Both the position numbers and the translations under genes were made by a program. Below the pieces are notes generated by a model. The model saw only the letters and a program-made list of their open reading frames with translations. It searched no databases and was not told where the DNA came from. From Gloeobacter morelensis MG652769 (GTDB lineage Bacteria; Cyanobacteriota; Cyanobacteriia; Gloeobacterales; Gloeobacteraceae), in the NCBI RefSeq assembly GCF_021018745.1, contig NZ_CP063845.1:2046001-2110000 (forward strand): a stretch of DNA of 64,000 nucleotides, written 5' to 3'. Below, piece after piece: positions 26,815 through 35,983 of this stretch; the stretch's first letter is position 1, and every line of letters starts with the position of its first letter.

Positions 26815-26847
26815 GCAGTGCCCGAAGCGAATTCGGGCACTGCTTTT
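26815..26847 (+). terminator. Intrinsic terminator or attenuator before the STAND gene
   Basis: A 12-bp perfect stem (GCAGTGCCCGAA ... TTCGGGCACTGC) with a 5-base loop and TTTT lies five bases before the GGAG ribosome site of the next gene. Such a terminator would limit transcription of the STAND gene from the upstream promoter. Confidence 0.8.
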
Positions 26848-26864
26848 GAACTGGAGAATGGACC

Positions 26865-29159
26865 ATGCAAGAGGCTTTTGGCAACCTGACGCGCGAATAC
26901 AAGCGGGCGCGGGCGTTGCTTGACGAACTGGACGATGCCATCGACGGCATCGAAAAGCAGCGCCATCCGGTCCTGCTCGACCAGAGCAAAAAACTCGGAA
27001 GACAGTTGCGCCTGGCGCGCGTGCTGCTGCACGACCTGGACGGATTGGCCGCCGACTATCCGATGAGCCCGGCCCTCAAAGAGCTGCTCATCGATGTGGA
27101 CCGGCAACTCGACCGCTGCGACCGCCTCGAGGATTGCCTGGCGCGCTTGGCCCCGGCGACGGCGGTTCCGGCCGCCAACCTCGCCCCCCTAGTCGATAAT
27201 TTGCCGCCCGGCGACCTGTTTGTGGGGCGGGAGGCAGAAATGGCCCAGTGCCTGGAGGGACTCAGCCCCCAGGAGCGCGGCTGGGGGGTGGTGATCGACG
27301 GGCAGGGGGGACTGGGCAAGACTTCACTGGCACTCGCGGTGGCCCACTTCTGCCGTCGCGAAGGCTGCTTCGGCGCCTACCTGTGGGTGAGTGCCAAGAC
27401 GACGGTGCTCACCCCCCGCGGCGTCCAGAAGGATACCCTGGCTCCGACTTCCCTCGATGCGCTGCTCGACGAGTTGGGCCGACTGCTGGGCACCGAGGTG
27501 CACCGGCTGAGTTCGACCGCACAAAAGCGCCAGCACCTGGAGCGCGCCTTGCAGGGCACCCGTGCCCTGCTGGTGCTCGACAATCTCGAAACCCTGAGCG
27601 CCGAGGATCGCCAGGAGGTGGGCGAATTTCTCAGGCGCCTGCCGCGCGACTGCAAGGCGATCGTCACCAGCCGCCGCCGCTCCGGTGAGAGTGCGGTGAC
27701 TGTCCGCCTCGACCGGCTGCCCTGGCAGACGGCCCGCGAATTGTTCGGCCGCTTGGCTGAGGGCGATGCGGCTGTGCGCGCACTGGTCGACACCCTGGGC
27801 GAAGTGGGCACCCAAAAACTGTACGAGGCGGCGGGCGGTTCACCGCTGGCCTTGCGCTGGACCGTGCGCCTGATCACCGAAAAAGACTACAGCTTCGCGC
27901 GGGTACTAGATCTGCTGGGTCAGGCCGCCATGACCAGCGATCTGCACGGCTTTGTCTTTGCTGAGGCGCTTGAGCAGACAAGCCCGGCCGATCAGCGGGT
28001 GTTTGCGGCTCTGGCGCTGTTTCGCGCCCCGGCGTCGCTTGATTTGCTCGCGGCGGCCAGCGGCCTGGACGGCGAAACGGTGCGCGCCGCCTGCGAGCGG
28101 TTGGTGCAGTTGTCCCTCGCCGAGAGCGAAGCGGAGCACGAGCGCTTTCACCTGCTGCCCCTGACCCGTGCCCTCGCGCGCACCCGCGTCGACACCGAGA
28201 CGGGCTTTCGCTACGCCCAGGCCTGTCTCGCCTTCGCCCGCGCCCACGGCGGCGACCATCCCGAGGATTTTGCCGGTTACGAGCGGCTGGAGGCGGAGTG
28301 GCCCAACCTCGAAGGCTGCCTGATGTGGCTGCAGGAGACGGGCGGCAACGGCTTCACGCCGCTGCAAAAGCGCGCCGCCGCGATGCTGCCGGAGCTGATT
28401 CGGGTGCTGCGCCGGTTTTTGTGGTTTCGCGGTTACTGGAACGAACTGGTGCAGGTCGGCAAACAAAGTTTCGATATCGCCACCGCTACCGAGCAGTGGC
28501 TGGGGGCGGTGTGGGGTGCCCAGTGCCTGGTATGGGTCTACGGCCCCTACGCGCGCAACGAACCGGAGGAGGCCGAGCGCTGGATGCAGCGGCTGCTGTA
28601 CGCGGCGGCCCAGTGCGGCATCAAAGACGAGGTGGACATCTACCGGCAGCGCTGGGAGGGTCTGCGCGCCCGCGCCCGCGGCGACTTCGACCGCGCCGAG
28701 GTCCACCTGCAGGCGGTGCTCTATTACTGCCGCGCCCAGGGCAGCGTGCGCCAGCTGGCCACCGTCCTCAACGACCTGGGCAGCGTCGCCTGCGACCGCA
28801 AAGATTACGATCGCGCCCACACTTATTACCAGCAGGCCTACGCCCAGGCCCACAAGTTGCAGGAGGAGCGCGCGAGCATCGCCCTCAACCTGGGCCTGGT
28901 CGCCCTGCACCGGCAGGATCTGCCCCTGGCGCAGCGCTGGCTGCAAGAAGGACTGGGATTGGCCGAGGCTATCCACCGCCGCGACCTGGTGGCAGAGGGC
29001 CAGTTTCGGCTTGCCCGGGTCCTGGCCCGCCTCGAGCGCCGCCCCGAGGCGCGGGATCTAGCCGAGCAGGCCCTCTCCACCTTCGAGCGTCTGCGGCACA
29101 CCAGCCTGGAAGCGGCGCGCGCACTGAGCCGGGAACTGACCCAGGAGCGGGCCGACTAG
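26865..29159 (+). CDS. STAND ATPase: NB-ARC domain with TPR repeats
   Basis: 764 residues. N-terminal helical region (about 1-95) with no known effector motif; FVGREAEM leads into the NB-ARC ATPase with Walker A GQGGLGKTS (146-154), Walker B LLVLDNLET (about 234), an AIVTSRRR sensor (about 262) and GGSPLALRW (about 328). A winged-helix region follows (about 360-450). From about 550 on there are TPR-like helices, e.g. ATVLNDLGSVACDRKDYDRAHTYY. STAND proteins oligomerise on ligand binding, in regulation or phage defence. No effector (TIR, nuclease, protease) is fused here, so the small upstream protein or the sigma-like divergent gene may supply the output. Confidence 0.85.
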   Translation: MQEAFGNLTREYKRARALLDELDDAIDGIEKQRHPVLLDQSKKLGRQLRLARVLLHDLDGLAADYPMSPALKELLIDVDRQLDRCDRLEDCLARLAPATAVPAANLAPLVDNLPPGDLFVGREAEMAQCLEGLSPQERGWGVVIDGQGGLGKTSLALAVAHFCRREGCFGAYLWVSAKTTVLTPRGVQKDTLAPTSLDALLDELGRLLGTEVHRLSSTAQKRQHLERALQGTRALLVLDNLETLSAEDRQEVGEFLRRLPRDCKAIVTSRRRSGESAVTVRLDRLPWQTARELFGRLAEGDAAVRALVDTLGEVGTQKLYEAAGGSPLALRWTVRLITEKDYSFARVLDLLGQAAMTSDLHGFVFAEALEQTSPADQRVFAALALFRAPASLDLLAAASGLDGETVRAACERLVQLSLAESEAEHERFHLLPLTRALARTRVDTETGFRYAQACLAFARAHGGDHPEDFAGYERLEAEWPNLEGCLMWLQETGGNGFTPLQKRAAAMLPELIRVLRRFLWFRGYWNELVQVGKQSFDIATATEQWLGAVWGAQCLVWVYGPYARNEPEEAERWMQRLLYAAAQCGIKDEVDIYRQRWEGLRARARGDFDRAEVHLQAVLYYCRAQGSVRQLATVLNDLGSVACDRKDYDRAHTYYQQAYAQAHKLQEERASIALNLGLVALHRQDLPLAQRWLQEGLGLAEAIHRRDLVAEGQFRLARVLARLERRPEARDLAEQALSTFERLRHTSLEAARALSRELTQERAD

Positions 29160-29379
29160 GAGCGCCAAAAAATAGACCGCTTGACACCCAGCAGGATCGA
29201 CGCGACCCGCCGCGAACTTAGGGCATCCCCACCTCACACTGCAGCCGGTCTGACAGGGAGGGGGCTCGCCAGTGTAAGTGCCGGCACCGCGCAGTACTTC
29301 GAGAGGCATACGACGATGGACGTATCGACAGAAATCCACTTGAGTCTATTCTGGATGTGAACCTCTCTGGTGTCGAACC

Positions 29380-29568
29380 ATGGACTACAAAGGTTGGGAG
29401 ATTCTCATTCGAGAGGAGTGGAATGGTATAGCAGTTGATTGCATCGCTCCCGACGGCCGGGTCCACCCGAGCTTCTTCTGTTTCTCCAGCGAAGAGGCGG
29501 CCGTGGACCACGCCCGCGACTGCATCGATTCAAAAATCCGGGCCGTTCCTGAAGCGATTGCTTCTTGA
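29380..29568 (+). CDS. Small hypothetical protein (62 residues)
   Basis: The product begins MDYKGWEILIREEWNG and continues with alternating strand-like and helix-like segments (SSEEAAVDHARDCIDSKI). Its composition is normal for a globular protein rather than an antisense shadow. The ribosome site is weak. It lies between the STAND gene and the convergent MATE gene. Family not recognised, so the call rests on composition and length only. Confidence 0.45.
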   Translation: MDYKGWEILIREEWNGIAVDCIAPDGRVHPSFFCFSSEEAAVDHARDCIDSKIRAVPEAIAS

Positions 29569-29583
29569 GCAAAGCCTGCGAAC

Positions 29584-30906
29584 CTACCGGTCGCCCACCG
29601 TTCCCACCCGCAAAGTGAGTGGGATCAGACGGCCGACCATGTAAGTGGTGACGGCCAGCCACAATAATGGCTCCGAGTGCTGCTGCCAGGCGAGCGCGGC
29701 AAGGGGCACAAAACCCACGGCGGCCCCGATGGCCGAGGTGCGCAGGATTTTGCTTTCGGTGAGGCCCAGAAAGTAGCCGTCCAGCATCCAGGTGAGCGAA
29801 CCGACCGCGAGCACCGGCAGCAGCCAGATGGCATGGCGGGCGAGCCGTTCGAGAAGTTCCGCGCGGTCGGTGAGCAAGCTGAACAGCGGCCCCGGAAAGG
29901 CAATGAACACCAGGGCAAAGGCCAGGCCCAGAGCAAAACTGACCGTGCCCGCCAGATAGAGCAACGAGCGCAACTGGCGAAGATTGCCGCCGCCTTTGAA
30001 GTTGCCCGCCAGGCTTTCGGTGGCAAAGGCCACCCCGTCGATAAAATAGGCAGCGAGCGTTACCACCTGCATCAGCACGGCATTGGCGGCAAGCACCTCG
30101 GTTCCCATCGCCGCCCCCAGGTTGGTAAAAGTTCCGAGAATCGTTACCAACACGAAGGTGCGCACTACCAGGTCGCGGTTGAGCGAAAAGATGGCCTGCA
30201 GCTCGACGAGATCAAAAATCCGGTGCGCCACCTTGGCCACGGCCTCCGGTCGGACTTCGACCGCCACAAAGGTCATGCCCACCGCCAGGGCGAGGCACTG
30301 GCTGATGGCGGTGGCGGCCCCAGCCCCGGCGCTCTGCCAGCCCCACTGCACGATAAACAGATAATCGAGCGCAACGTTCGCGAAGGCGGTAACCGCCGTG
30401 AGCGCCAGCACCCGGCCGCTCTGTTCGCGCCCCAGAAACCAGCCGACCAGCACAAAGTTGATGAGGGTCGCAGGCGCACCCCAGATGAGCGCGTCGTAGA
30501 AGCGATAGGCAGCCTCTTTGACATCGGGGGAGGCGCTCAGGAGAGCAAAACCCAGCGTGCGCAGGGGGACCTGCAACAGCACGATCGCGATCCCCAAAGC
30601 AAGCGCCAGCAGCCAGTGGCGCACCGCCACCAGCAACACCCGGTCGCGGTCGCCCTGCCCGGCCGCCTGGGCGGTGAGCCCCGTGGTACCCATGCGCAAA
30701 AAGCCGAAGGTCCAGTAAATATAGTTGAACAGCACCGTGGCCAGGGCCACCCCCGCCAGGGAACTCACCTGCGGGAGGTGCCCCAGAAAAGCCGTGCTGA
30801 TCAGCCCCGCCAGGGGCACCATCAGGTTGGAGAGCACATTGACCACGGACAACCGCCAGAAGCGGCCGACCAGCGGCGGGGCAGCAGGCACAGGTCGGAT
30901 GCTCAC
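29584..30906 (-). CDS. MATE-family efflux transporter (DinF-like)
   Basis: 440 residues, twelve predicted membrane helices in two similar halves. The first half shows LSVVNVLSNLMVPLAGLIS, the MATE helix-1 pattern. The middle YFIDGVAFATESLAGN is a hallmark of the DinF/eukaryotic-like branch. Exports drugs, metabolites or oxidants in exchange for Na+ or H+. Its GTG overlaps the TGA of the AAA ATPase gene by four bases, so both are made from one mRNA. Confidence 0.9.
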   Translation of the reverse strand: MSIRPVPAAPPLVGRFWRLSVVNVLSNLMVPLAGLISTAFLGHLPQVSSLAGVALATVLFNYIYWTFGFLRMGTTGLTAQAAGQGDRDRVLLVAVRHWLLALALGIAIVLLQVPLRTLGFALLSASPDVKEAAYRFYDALIWGAPATLINFVLVGWFLGREQSGRVLALTAVTAFANVALDYLFIVQWGWQSAGAGAATAISQCLALAVGMTFVAVEVRPEAVAKVAHRIFDLVELQAIFSLNRDLVVRTFVLVTILGTFTNLGAAMGTEVLAANAVLMQVVTLAAYFIDGVAFATESLAGNFKGGGNLRQLRSLLYLAGTVSFALGLAFALVFIAFPGPLFSLLTDRAELLERLARHAIWLLPVLAVGSLTWMLDGYFLGLTESKILRTSAIGAAVGFVPLAALAWQQHSEPLLWLAVTTYMVGRLIPLTLRVGTVGDR

Positions 30907-32084
30907 ACAAAGCGATAAGTAAATTGCGAAATGAGATCGACGCGCCCCTTGCGCAGCACCGCCGGGTCGAGGCGCTCGGTGGTGTTGCAGGTGAGGACGA
31001 CCACCAGCTTCTGCCGGGCGTACAGACCCGACTCGTCGACGACGCTCCTGTAGAGCGTGCCGTCGAGCAGACCCAGGATGTGCTCGGTCTTACCGCTGGC
31101 CTGGGCGACTTCGCTCGCGCGATTTTGGGCAAGGTTGTCCGCTTCGTTGACAATCAGGCAGACGCGCTCCAGATAAGCGGGCGGAGCGAAGTTTTCGACC
31201 GCGTCGTGGTCGAGGATGAACGTTACAAACCCGAGCGGCTGCAGAATTTCTTTGGCCACCGCCTGCGCCCAGGCGGTTTTGCCAGTCCCGGGTTCGCCGT
31301 GCACCAGCACCGCCAGATGATCCCCATCCAGCACCGCCTGTTGCACCGCGTCGGTAAACGCCTGCACCTGCGGCGGAAACGAGCGAATCGGATAGGGGCT
31401 CGCCAGCCGGCCGATGCGGCTCTGGTAACCGCTCAGCATCACCGCCAGGTTGTAGGCGGTCTTGTTGATCAGCGGCAAAAGCTCGATGGCGATGAGGCTG
31501 TACTGCTGCTTGCCCTGCTGCTGGGAGAGGCAAATTTTGAGCCACACCTGGTGAGCGCTCCAGTAGGCAAACAGCGTCCCCGGCACCAGCATCCGGTCCC
31601 AGTCGACAAATTGCTCCACCGGAAACTCGAAGTGGCGATCGAGATAGTACTGGGTGATCGAATCGGGGCGGCCCAAAAGAGCGAGAATGCGCAGAATCAC
31701 CGTCTCCTGCAGACGATTGAGCACATAGTCGATCGGAATGCTCTCGCGACCCACCGCCTGCACCACCGGCCGATCGATGCTCAGAGTGTCTTTGAAACGG
31801 TAGTCGGGCGCGGTGGGCTCCGGCGTGATGTAGTCCCAGTATTCGTCCAGTTCGTACTGCATGTTCTCGGAGAACACATTGAGCAGATTGGCCCACCAGG
31901 GATGGTCGCGGCGGCTGAGGGCATCGGCCAGATCGCTCGCGATATCGAGGGTCTTCTGGCTGAGCTTCCAGGTATCGCGCAGAGCCAGATGCCCCAGGTA
32001 CTCCCAGTCCAGCGAGCGGCCCAGGGGGCGCCAGCCGGCCCCGAGCAAACCCTTCGCCAGCGGGTTGTTCGCGTTACTGCTCAC
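30903..32084 (-). CDS. AAA-type ATPase, cyanobacterial uncharacterised family
   Basis: 393 residues from a GTG. The N-terminal about 225 residues are helical with no known domain. The ATPase part has Walker A GEPGTGKTAWAQ (about 264-272), Walker B CLIVNEADN (with Asn before Glu in place of the usual Asp-Glu), sensor-1 LVVVLTCNTTE, and an arginine-finger-like LDPAVLRKGRVD. This is the architecture of classic AAA unfoldases such as those remodelling Rubisco or protein complexes, but I do not know the target. Co-transcribed with the MATE gene. Confidence 0.75.
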   Translation of the reverse strand: MSSNANNPLAKGLLGAGWRPLGRSLDWEYLGHLALRDTWKLSQKTLDIASDLADALSRRDHPWWANLLNVFSENMQYELDEYWDYITPEPTAPDYRFKDTLSIDRPVVQAVGRESIPIDYVLNRLQETVILRILALLGRPDSITQYYLDRHFEFPVEQFVDWDRMLVPGTLFAYWSAHQVWLKICLSQQQGKQQYSLIAIELLPLINKTAYNLAVMLSGYQSRIGRLASPYPIRSFPPQVQAFTDAVQQAVLDGDHLAVLVHGEPGTGKTAWAQAVAKEILQPLGFVTFILDHDAVENFAPPAYLERVCLIVNEADNLAQNRASEVAQASGKTEHILGLLDGTLYRSVVDESGLYARQKLVVVLTCNTTERLDPAVLRKGRVDLISQFTYRFV

Positions 32085-32240
32085 TCGGGCGAGGTTCCAA
32101 AATCAAACATTCTGCCCATACTACGGATATGTTACAAGCTTGTCAACTCCCCCGTCCACCCCCGGGAGTGACCGCAGCGGGAACCGCGTTCGGTATAATT
32201 TCTTCTTGAAGAAGCGGACATACACCACAGGATTTTTCCC

Positions 32241-33113
32241 ATGGCCGATATCAGATTCCGTCCGTTGTGGCCCGGCCTCCTGGCCGGTGCGCTGTTGGTC
32301 ACCGGTGCCGCCGGGCTTGCTGTCTGTCGCCCGGCGGCGGTGGGCGCCGAGCAGGTGGCAGCCGCCGCCATCGAGCAGCAGATCCGCTCGGCGATGGCAA
32401 ACCCCCTGCGCACCGAGCAGCAGCGCGCCCGCGACACCTATCGCCATCCCCTGGAGACGCTCACGTTTTTTGGGCTGCGCCCGGAGATGACCGTGGTCGA
32501 ATTGTGGCCCGGCGGCGGCTGGTATACGACGATCCTCGCCCCGGTGGTCGCTGAGCGCGGCAGGCTGGTGGTGACCAACTTCGATGCCAACGGCCCCAAA
32601 GAGTCGGGCATGACCCGCAGCGCCCGCGCCCTCAACGAAAGGCTCGCCTCCGACCCCAAGACCTACGGTAAAGTACAGACCGTTCTCATCGCTCCCCCCG
32701 ACAACCTCACCCTCGGTCCCGACAACTCGGCGGATCTGGTGCTCACCTTCCGCAACATCCACAACTGGGCGGCGGCGGGCTACGAGGACAAAGTCTACGC
32801 TGCCGCCTTTAAAGTGCTCAAAAAAGGCGGCACCTTCGGCGTCGAGGAGCACCGTGCCCGGCCGGGGGTGAGCGTCGCCGAGAGCATCAAGACCGGCTAT
32901 ATGCCCGAAGACTATGTGATCAAAAAGATCGAAGCCGCCGGTTTCAAACTGGCCTCCAAGTCCGAGATCAACGCCAACCCCAGGGACACCCGCGACCACG
33001 TCGGCGGTGTCTGGACCCTGCCGCCTACCCTCAGCCAGGGCGAGAAGGACCGCGAGAAATACCTGGCCATCGGCGAGAGCGACCGGATGACCCTCAAGTT
33101 CACCAAGCCTTGA
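32241..33113 (+). CDS. Exported class I methyltransferase-like protein
   Basis: 290 residues. The first about 36 form a signal peptide (LLAGALLVTGAAGLAVC... with a VGA cut site). The body has a Rossmann methyltransferase start, VVELWPGGGWYTTILAP (motif I), a motif II/III equivalent, SADLVLTFRNIHNW (motif IV) and GGTFGVEEHRARPG. It belongs to the predicted methyltransferase group that is often periplasmic (COG4798-like). SAM is not expected in the periplasm, so the catalytic activity or location is puzzling. A TATAAT box lies at 32194-32199. Confidence 0.78.
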   Translation: MADIRFRPLWPGLLAGALLVTGAAGLAVCRPAAVGAEQVAAAAIEQQIRSAMANPLRTEQQRARDTYRHPLETLTFFGLRPEMTVVELWPGGGWYTTILAPVVAERGRLVVTNFDANGPKESGMTRSARALNERLASDPKTYGKVQTVLIAPPDNLTLGPDNSADLVLTFRNIHNWAAAGYEDKVYAAAFKVLKKGGTFGVEEHRARPGVSVAESIKTGYMPEDYVIKKIEAAGFKLASKSEINANPRDTRDHVGGVWTLPPTLSQGEKDREKYLAIGESDRMTLKFTKP

Positions 33114-33190
33114 GTGCGGTTGCATCAGTTCTTGTGAGTCAGCAATTGTTACATTTTCTGACACATTCCGGGCAAGTCCTTGGGCGTTTT

Positions 33191-33220
33191 GCGGGCGGCA
33201 GTCGTGGGACTGCCGCCCGC
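33191..33220 (+). terminator. 13-bp stem-loop downstream of methyltransferase gene
   Basis: Perfect arms GCGGGCGGCAGTC and complement with a 4-base loop, about 80 bases after the stop. Only TTG follows, so termination is uncertain. The remaining 33114-33422 spacer shows nothing else that I can name. Confidence 0.45.
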
Positions 33221-33422
33221 TTGCCTGGGCCAGGATGTAGATCCGGCGGGGATTGAGCGGAGTTGCTCGTCCAGGTGTACGCTGGATGGGCCTTGAGAAG
33301 CCAGTTCAAATAGTGTCCACTTTTTGTTCACTGGTTGGAGGGGCGGCCGGGACTATCGCTAGCAGCGTCCGCCGGGTGCCTGTTAGCCTGTCTATGGTGG
33401 CAACGAGTGGGAGCAGACCAGA

Positions 33423-34733
33423 ATGGCAACATCCCAGCTGAACGCTGAGTTCAAATGGCCAGCGCTGTGGCGCTGGTTGCTTGTGGGCATTGGTGTGGTC
33501 GGGGTGGCGGTGGCGATCTTTACGTTTGCCATTCCCCGCCCCGATCCGGCAGCCAAGTTCGAGAAATTTTTGACCGCCGCGGAGCGCATCAGCACCGACG
33601 TGCGCATCACCTCCGCAGGCCAGGTGGCTCCCAACCGCAAGGTCAACGTCGGCCCCAAGGAGGCGGGCCTGTTGACGAAGCTCTACGTCGATCAAGGCGA
33701 CGCGGTCCGCCAGGGACAAGTGCTCGCCCAGATGGATGCCAGTCGAATCGTCAGCGAAGTGGCGGCGGCCAAAGCGGCGCGCGATCTGGCCGCGGCCCAG
33801 TACCAGGAGGCGCGCAACGGTTTTCGGCCCCAGGAGATAGACCAGGTGCGGGCGGACCTGCGCGCCGCCCAGGCCAACGTCGACATCGCCGGCAACAATC
33901 TGGTGCGCGAGGAGCGGCTTTTCACCGAGCGGGCGATCGCCGAGACCCAGGTGATCAACCGCCGTCTGGAATTCTCCCGCGCCCAGGACGCCCTCAAGGC
34001 GGCCCAGGAAAAATTCAACCTCTACAAAGCCGGCACCCGCAACGAACAGGTGCTCGCGGCCAAGGCCCGGCTCGACCAGGCCGAGGCGACCTACCGCAAC
34101 AACCGGACGCGCCTGGCGGATCTGACTATCCGGGCACCCTTCTCGGGCATCATCTCCCAGCGCTACGCCCAGCCGGGGGCGTTCGTCTCGCCCACGGTCA
34201 ACACCTCGGGCGACTCGGCCAACTCCAGTTCGATCTTGCTGCTGATTGACCGGCTGGAGGTGCTCGCCACCGTGGCCGAGTCGGATATCGCCCGCATCAA
34301 GGTGGGCCAGCCGGTGCAAATTACCACCTCGGCTTACCCGGGCACCATCTTTAAGGGCACCGTGCGGCTGGTGGCCCCCGAGGCGGTCACCGAAAGCGGC
34401 ATCACCCAGTTTCAGGTGCGCGTGCGCCTGGATGACGAAGCGGCCCGCACCCTCAAGTCGCGTCTGAACGTGACGGTCAACTTCGTCGCGGGCCGGGTCA
34501 ACGGCGTGCTGGTTGTACCGACGACGGCGCTGATCACCCGCGACGGCAAAACCGGCGTGCTTGTCCCCGACGCCAAAAAAGGCCCGACCTACCGCGAGGT
34601 GGGCACCGGTGTGAGCCTGGGGGACAAGACCCAGATCCTGAGCGGCCTGAGCGATGGCGAGAAACTCTTTGCCAAGTTGCCTCCCGATGTCAACATCGAG
34701 GAAGTCCTGGGCAAGAGCAACGACTTTAGATAA
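33423..34733 (+). CDS. MacA-type periplasmic adaptor (membrane fusion protein)
   Basis: 436 residues. One N-terminal membrane helix (about 17-37). A barrel-sandwich lipoyl half-motif (VNVGPKEAGLLTKLYVDQGDAVRQGQVLAQMD), a coiled-coil hairpin (about 115-215), the second lipoyl half with ADLTIRAPFSGIISQRYAQPGAFV, and beta-barrel and proximal domains follow. It bridges an inner-membrane ABC pump to an outer-membrane channel. First gene of a four-gene operon with two permeases and an ATPase. No TolC-type gene is present in the window. Confidence 0.9.
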   Translation: MATSQLNAEFKWPALWRWLLVGIGVVGVAVAIFTFAIPRPDPAAKFEKFLTAAERISTDVRITSAGQVAPNRKVNVGPKEAGLLTKLYVDQGDAVRQGQVLAQMDASRIVSEVAAAKAARDLAAAQYQEARNGFRPQEIDQVRADLRAAQANVDIAGNNLVREERLFTERAIAETQVINRRLEFSRAQDALKAAQEKFNLYKAGTRNEQVLAAKARLDQAEATYRNNRTRLADLTIRAPFSGIISQRYAQPGAFVSPTVNTSGDSANSSSILLLIDRLEVLATVAESDIARIKVGQPVQITTSAYPGTIFKGTVRLVAPEAVTESGITQFQVRVRLDDEAARTLKSRLNVTVNFVAGRVNGVLVVPTTALITRDGKTGVLVPDAKKGPTYREVGTGVSLGDKTQILSGLSDGEKLFAKLPPDVNIEEVLGKSNDFR

Positions 34734-34762
34734 GCCCCGGTGCACTACTCGGAGATCCGGCC

Positions 34763-35962
34763 TTGGACTGGTACGAGAATCTCAAACTGGCCGCCGCGAC
34801 CCTCTGGGCCAATCGGCTGCGGACAGTCCTGACGATGGTGGGCCTGATCATCGGCGTCGGGGCGGTCATCCTGGTGATTGCCCTCGGAGTGGGGGCTCAG
34901 AACTTTGTCAAAGATCAGTTTCGGGGCCTGGGCACCAACGTCGTAGGCGTCTACGACGGCGGTCCGCGCACCAAGGGCCGCCGCCCCCTCACCCTCGCCG
35001 ACGTCGAGGCGGTACGCACCCAGGCGCCCGCGGTGGAAGCGGTGGCTCCGCTGGCTCTGGGCAACGCCTCGGTCTCCTGGGGATCGCGCAAGTCCCAGGC
35101 GCAATTGACCGGGGTTCCTTCCAATCTCGAACGCGTCACGCGCCTCAGTTACTCCAGAGGCCGCTTCTTCAGCCCGGTGGAGGTCGAAAGCCGGGCGCGG
35201 GTGGCGATTTTGGGCGAGACCCTCGCCAAGAAGCTCTTTAGCTTCGAAGATCCCGTCGGCAAGACGATTGTCGTCAACAATCGCCAGCTCACCGTCGTGG
35301 GGGTCACCCGTCCGAGTTTCGGCGGCTGGATCGACGTGGATCGCGGGGTGCTGGTGCCGTTGCCCCTGGCGCTGGAGAGCCTGATTGCGAGCGATTCGCC
35401 CTTCGGCAAAAAAGTCGGCGGTTTTCTGGCGGCGACCAAAGCCGACTCGACCATCGACCAGGTCACCTTCGAGATCAAAAACCTGCTCCGGTTGCGCCAC
35501 GACGTCACCGACAAAGACGATTTTTTGATCGGCAACATCCAGGAGACGCTCGATCTGTTCAACAACATCGCCCTTGGGGTGACGGTGGTGCTGGGGCTGA
35601 CGGCGGCCATCTCGCTGGTGGTGAGCGGCATCGGGATCATGAATATCATGCTCGTCTCGGTGACCGAGCGCACCCGCGAGATTGGCCTGAGAAAAGCCCT
35701 CGGCGCCAGCGAAGAGGTGATCCTCGCCCAGTTTGTCACCGAGGCGGTGCTCCTTTCGGTGCTGGGCGGTCTGATCGGGCTGGCCTGGGGTCTGGCGGCG
35801 GCGGTGGGCATCGGCCAGTTCTCGCCCTTTAAGCCCGAGATCACCCCCTGGTCGGTGGTGCTCGCCCTCGGGGTCTCGGTGGCGACGGGCTTGTTTTTTG
35901 GGGTCTTCCCGGCCCGCCGCGCCGCCCGGCTCGATCCGATTGTCGCCCTTCGAACCGAGTAG
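34763..35962 (+). CDS. MacB-type ABC permease, first copy
   Basis: 399 residues from a TTG with GGAG eight bases upstream. One N-terminal helix (TVLTMVGLIIGVGAVILVIALG), a periplasmic MacB core of about 200 residues, and three C-terminal helices. VSVTERTREIGLRKALGAS is the FtsX/MacB signature. Unlike E. coli MacB there is no fused ATPase; that is a separate gene. The next gene encodes a close paralogue, so the pump is likely a heterodimer. Confidence 0.9.
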   Translation: MDWYENLKLAAATLWANRLRTVLTMVGLIIGVGAVILVIALGVGAQNFVKDQFRGLGTNVVGVYDGGPRTKGRRPLTLADVEAVRTQAPAVEAVAPLALGNASVSWGSRKSQAQLTGVPSNLERVTRLSYSRGRFFSPVEVESRARVAILGETLAKKLFSFEDPVGKTIVVNNRQLTVVGVTRPSFGGWIDVDRGVLVPLPLALESLIASDSPFGKKVGGFLAATKADSTIDQVTFEIKNLLRLRHDVTDKDDFLIGNIQETLDLFNNIALGVTVVLGLTAAISLVVSGIGIMNIMLVSVTERTREIGLRKALGASEEVILAQFVTEAVLLSVLGGLIGLAWGLAAAVGIGQFSPFKPEITPWSVVLALGVSVATGLFFGVFPARRAARLDPIVALRTE

Positions 35963-35983
35963 CGCCCCACAAGGAGTTTGCCG

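Noticed and set aside
29677-32171. Long plus-strand frames (413 and 415 codons) opposite MATE and AAA genes
   Set aside because: Shadows of convincing minus-strand genes; rich in His, Gln and Arg with no recognisable domain.
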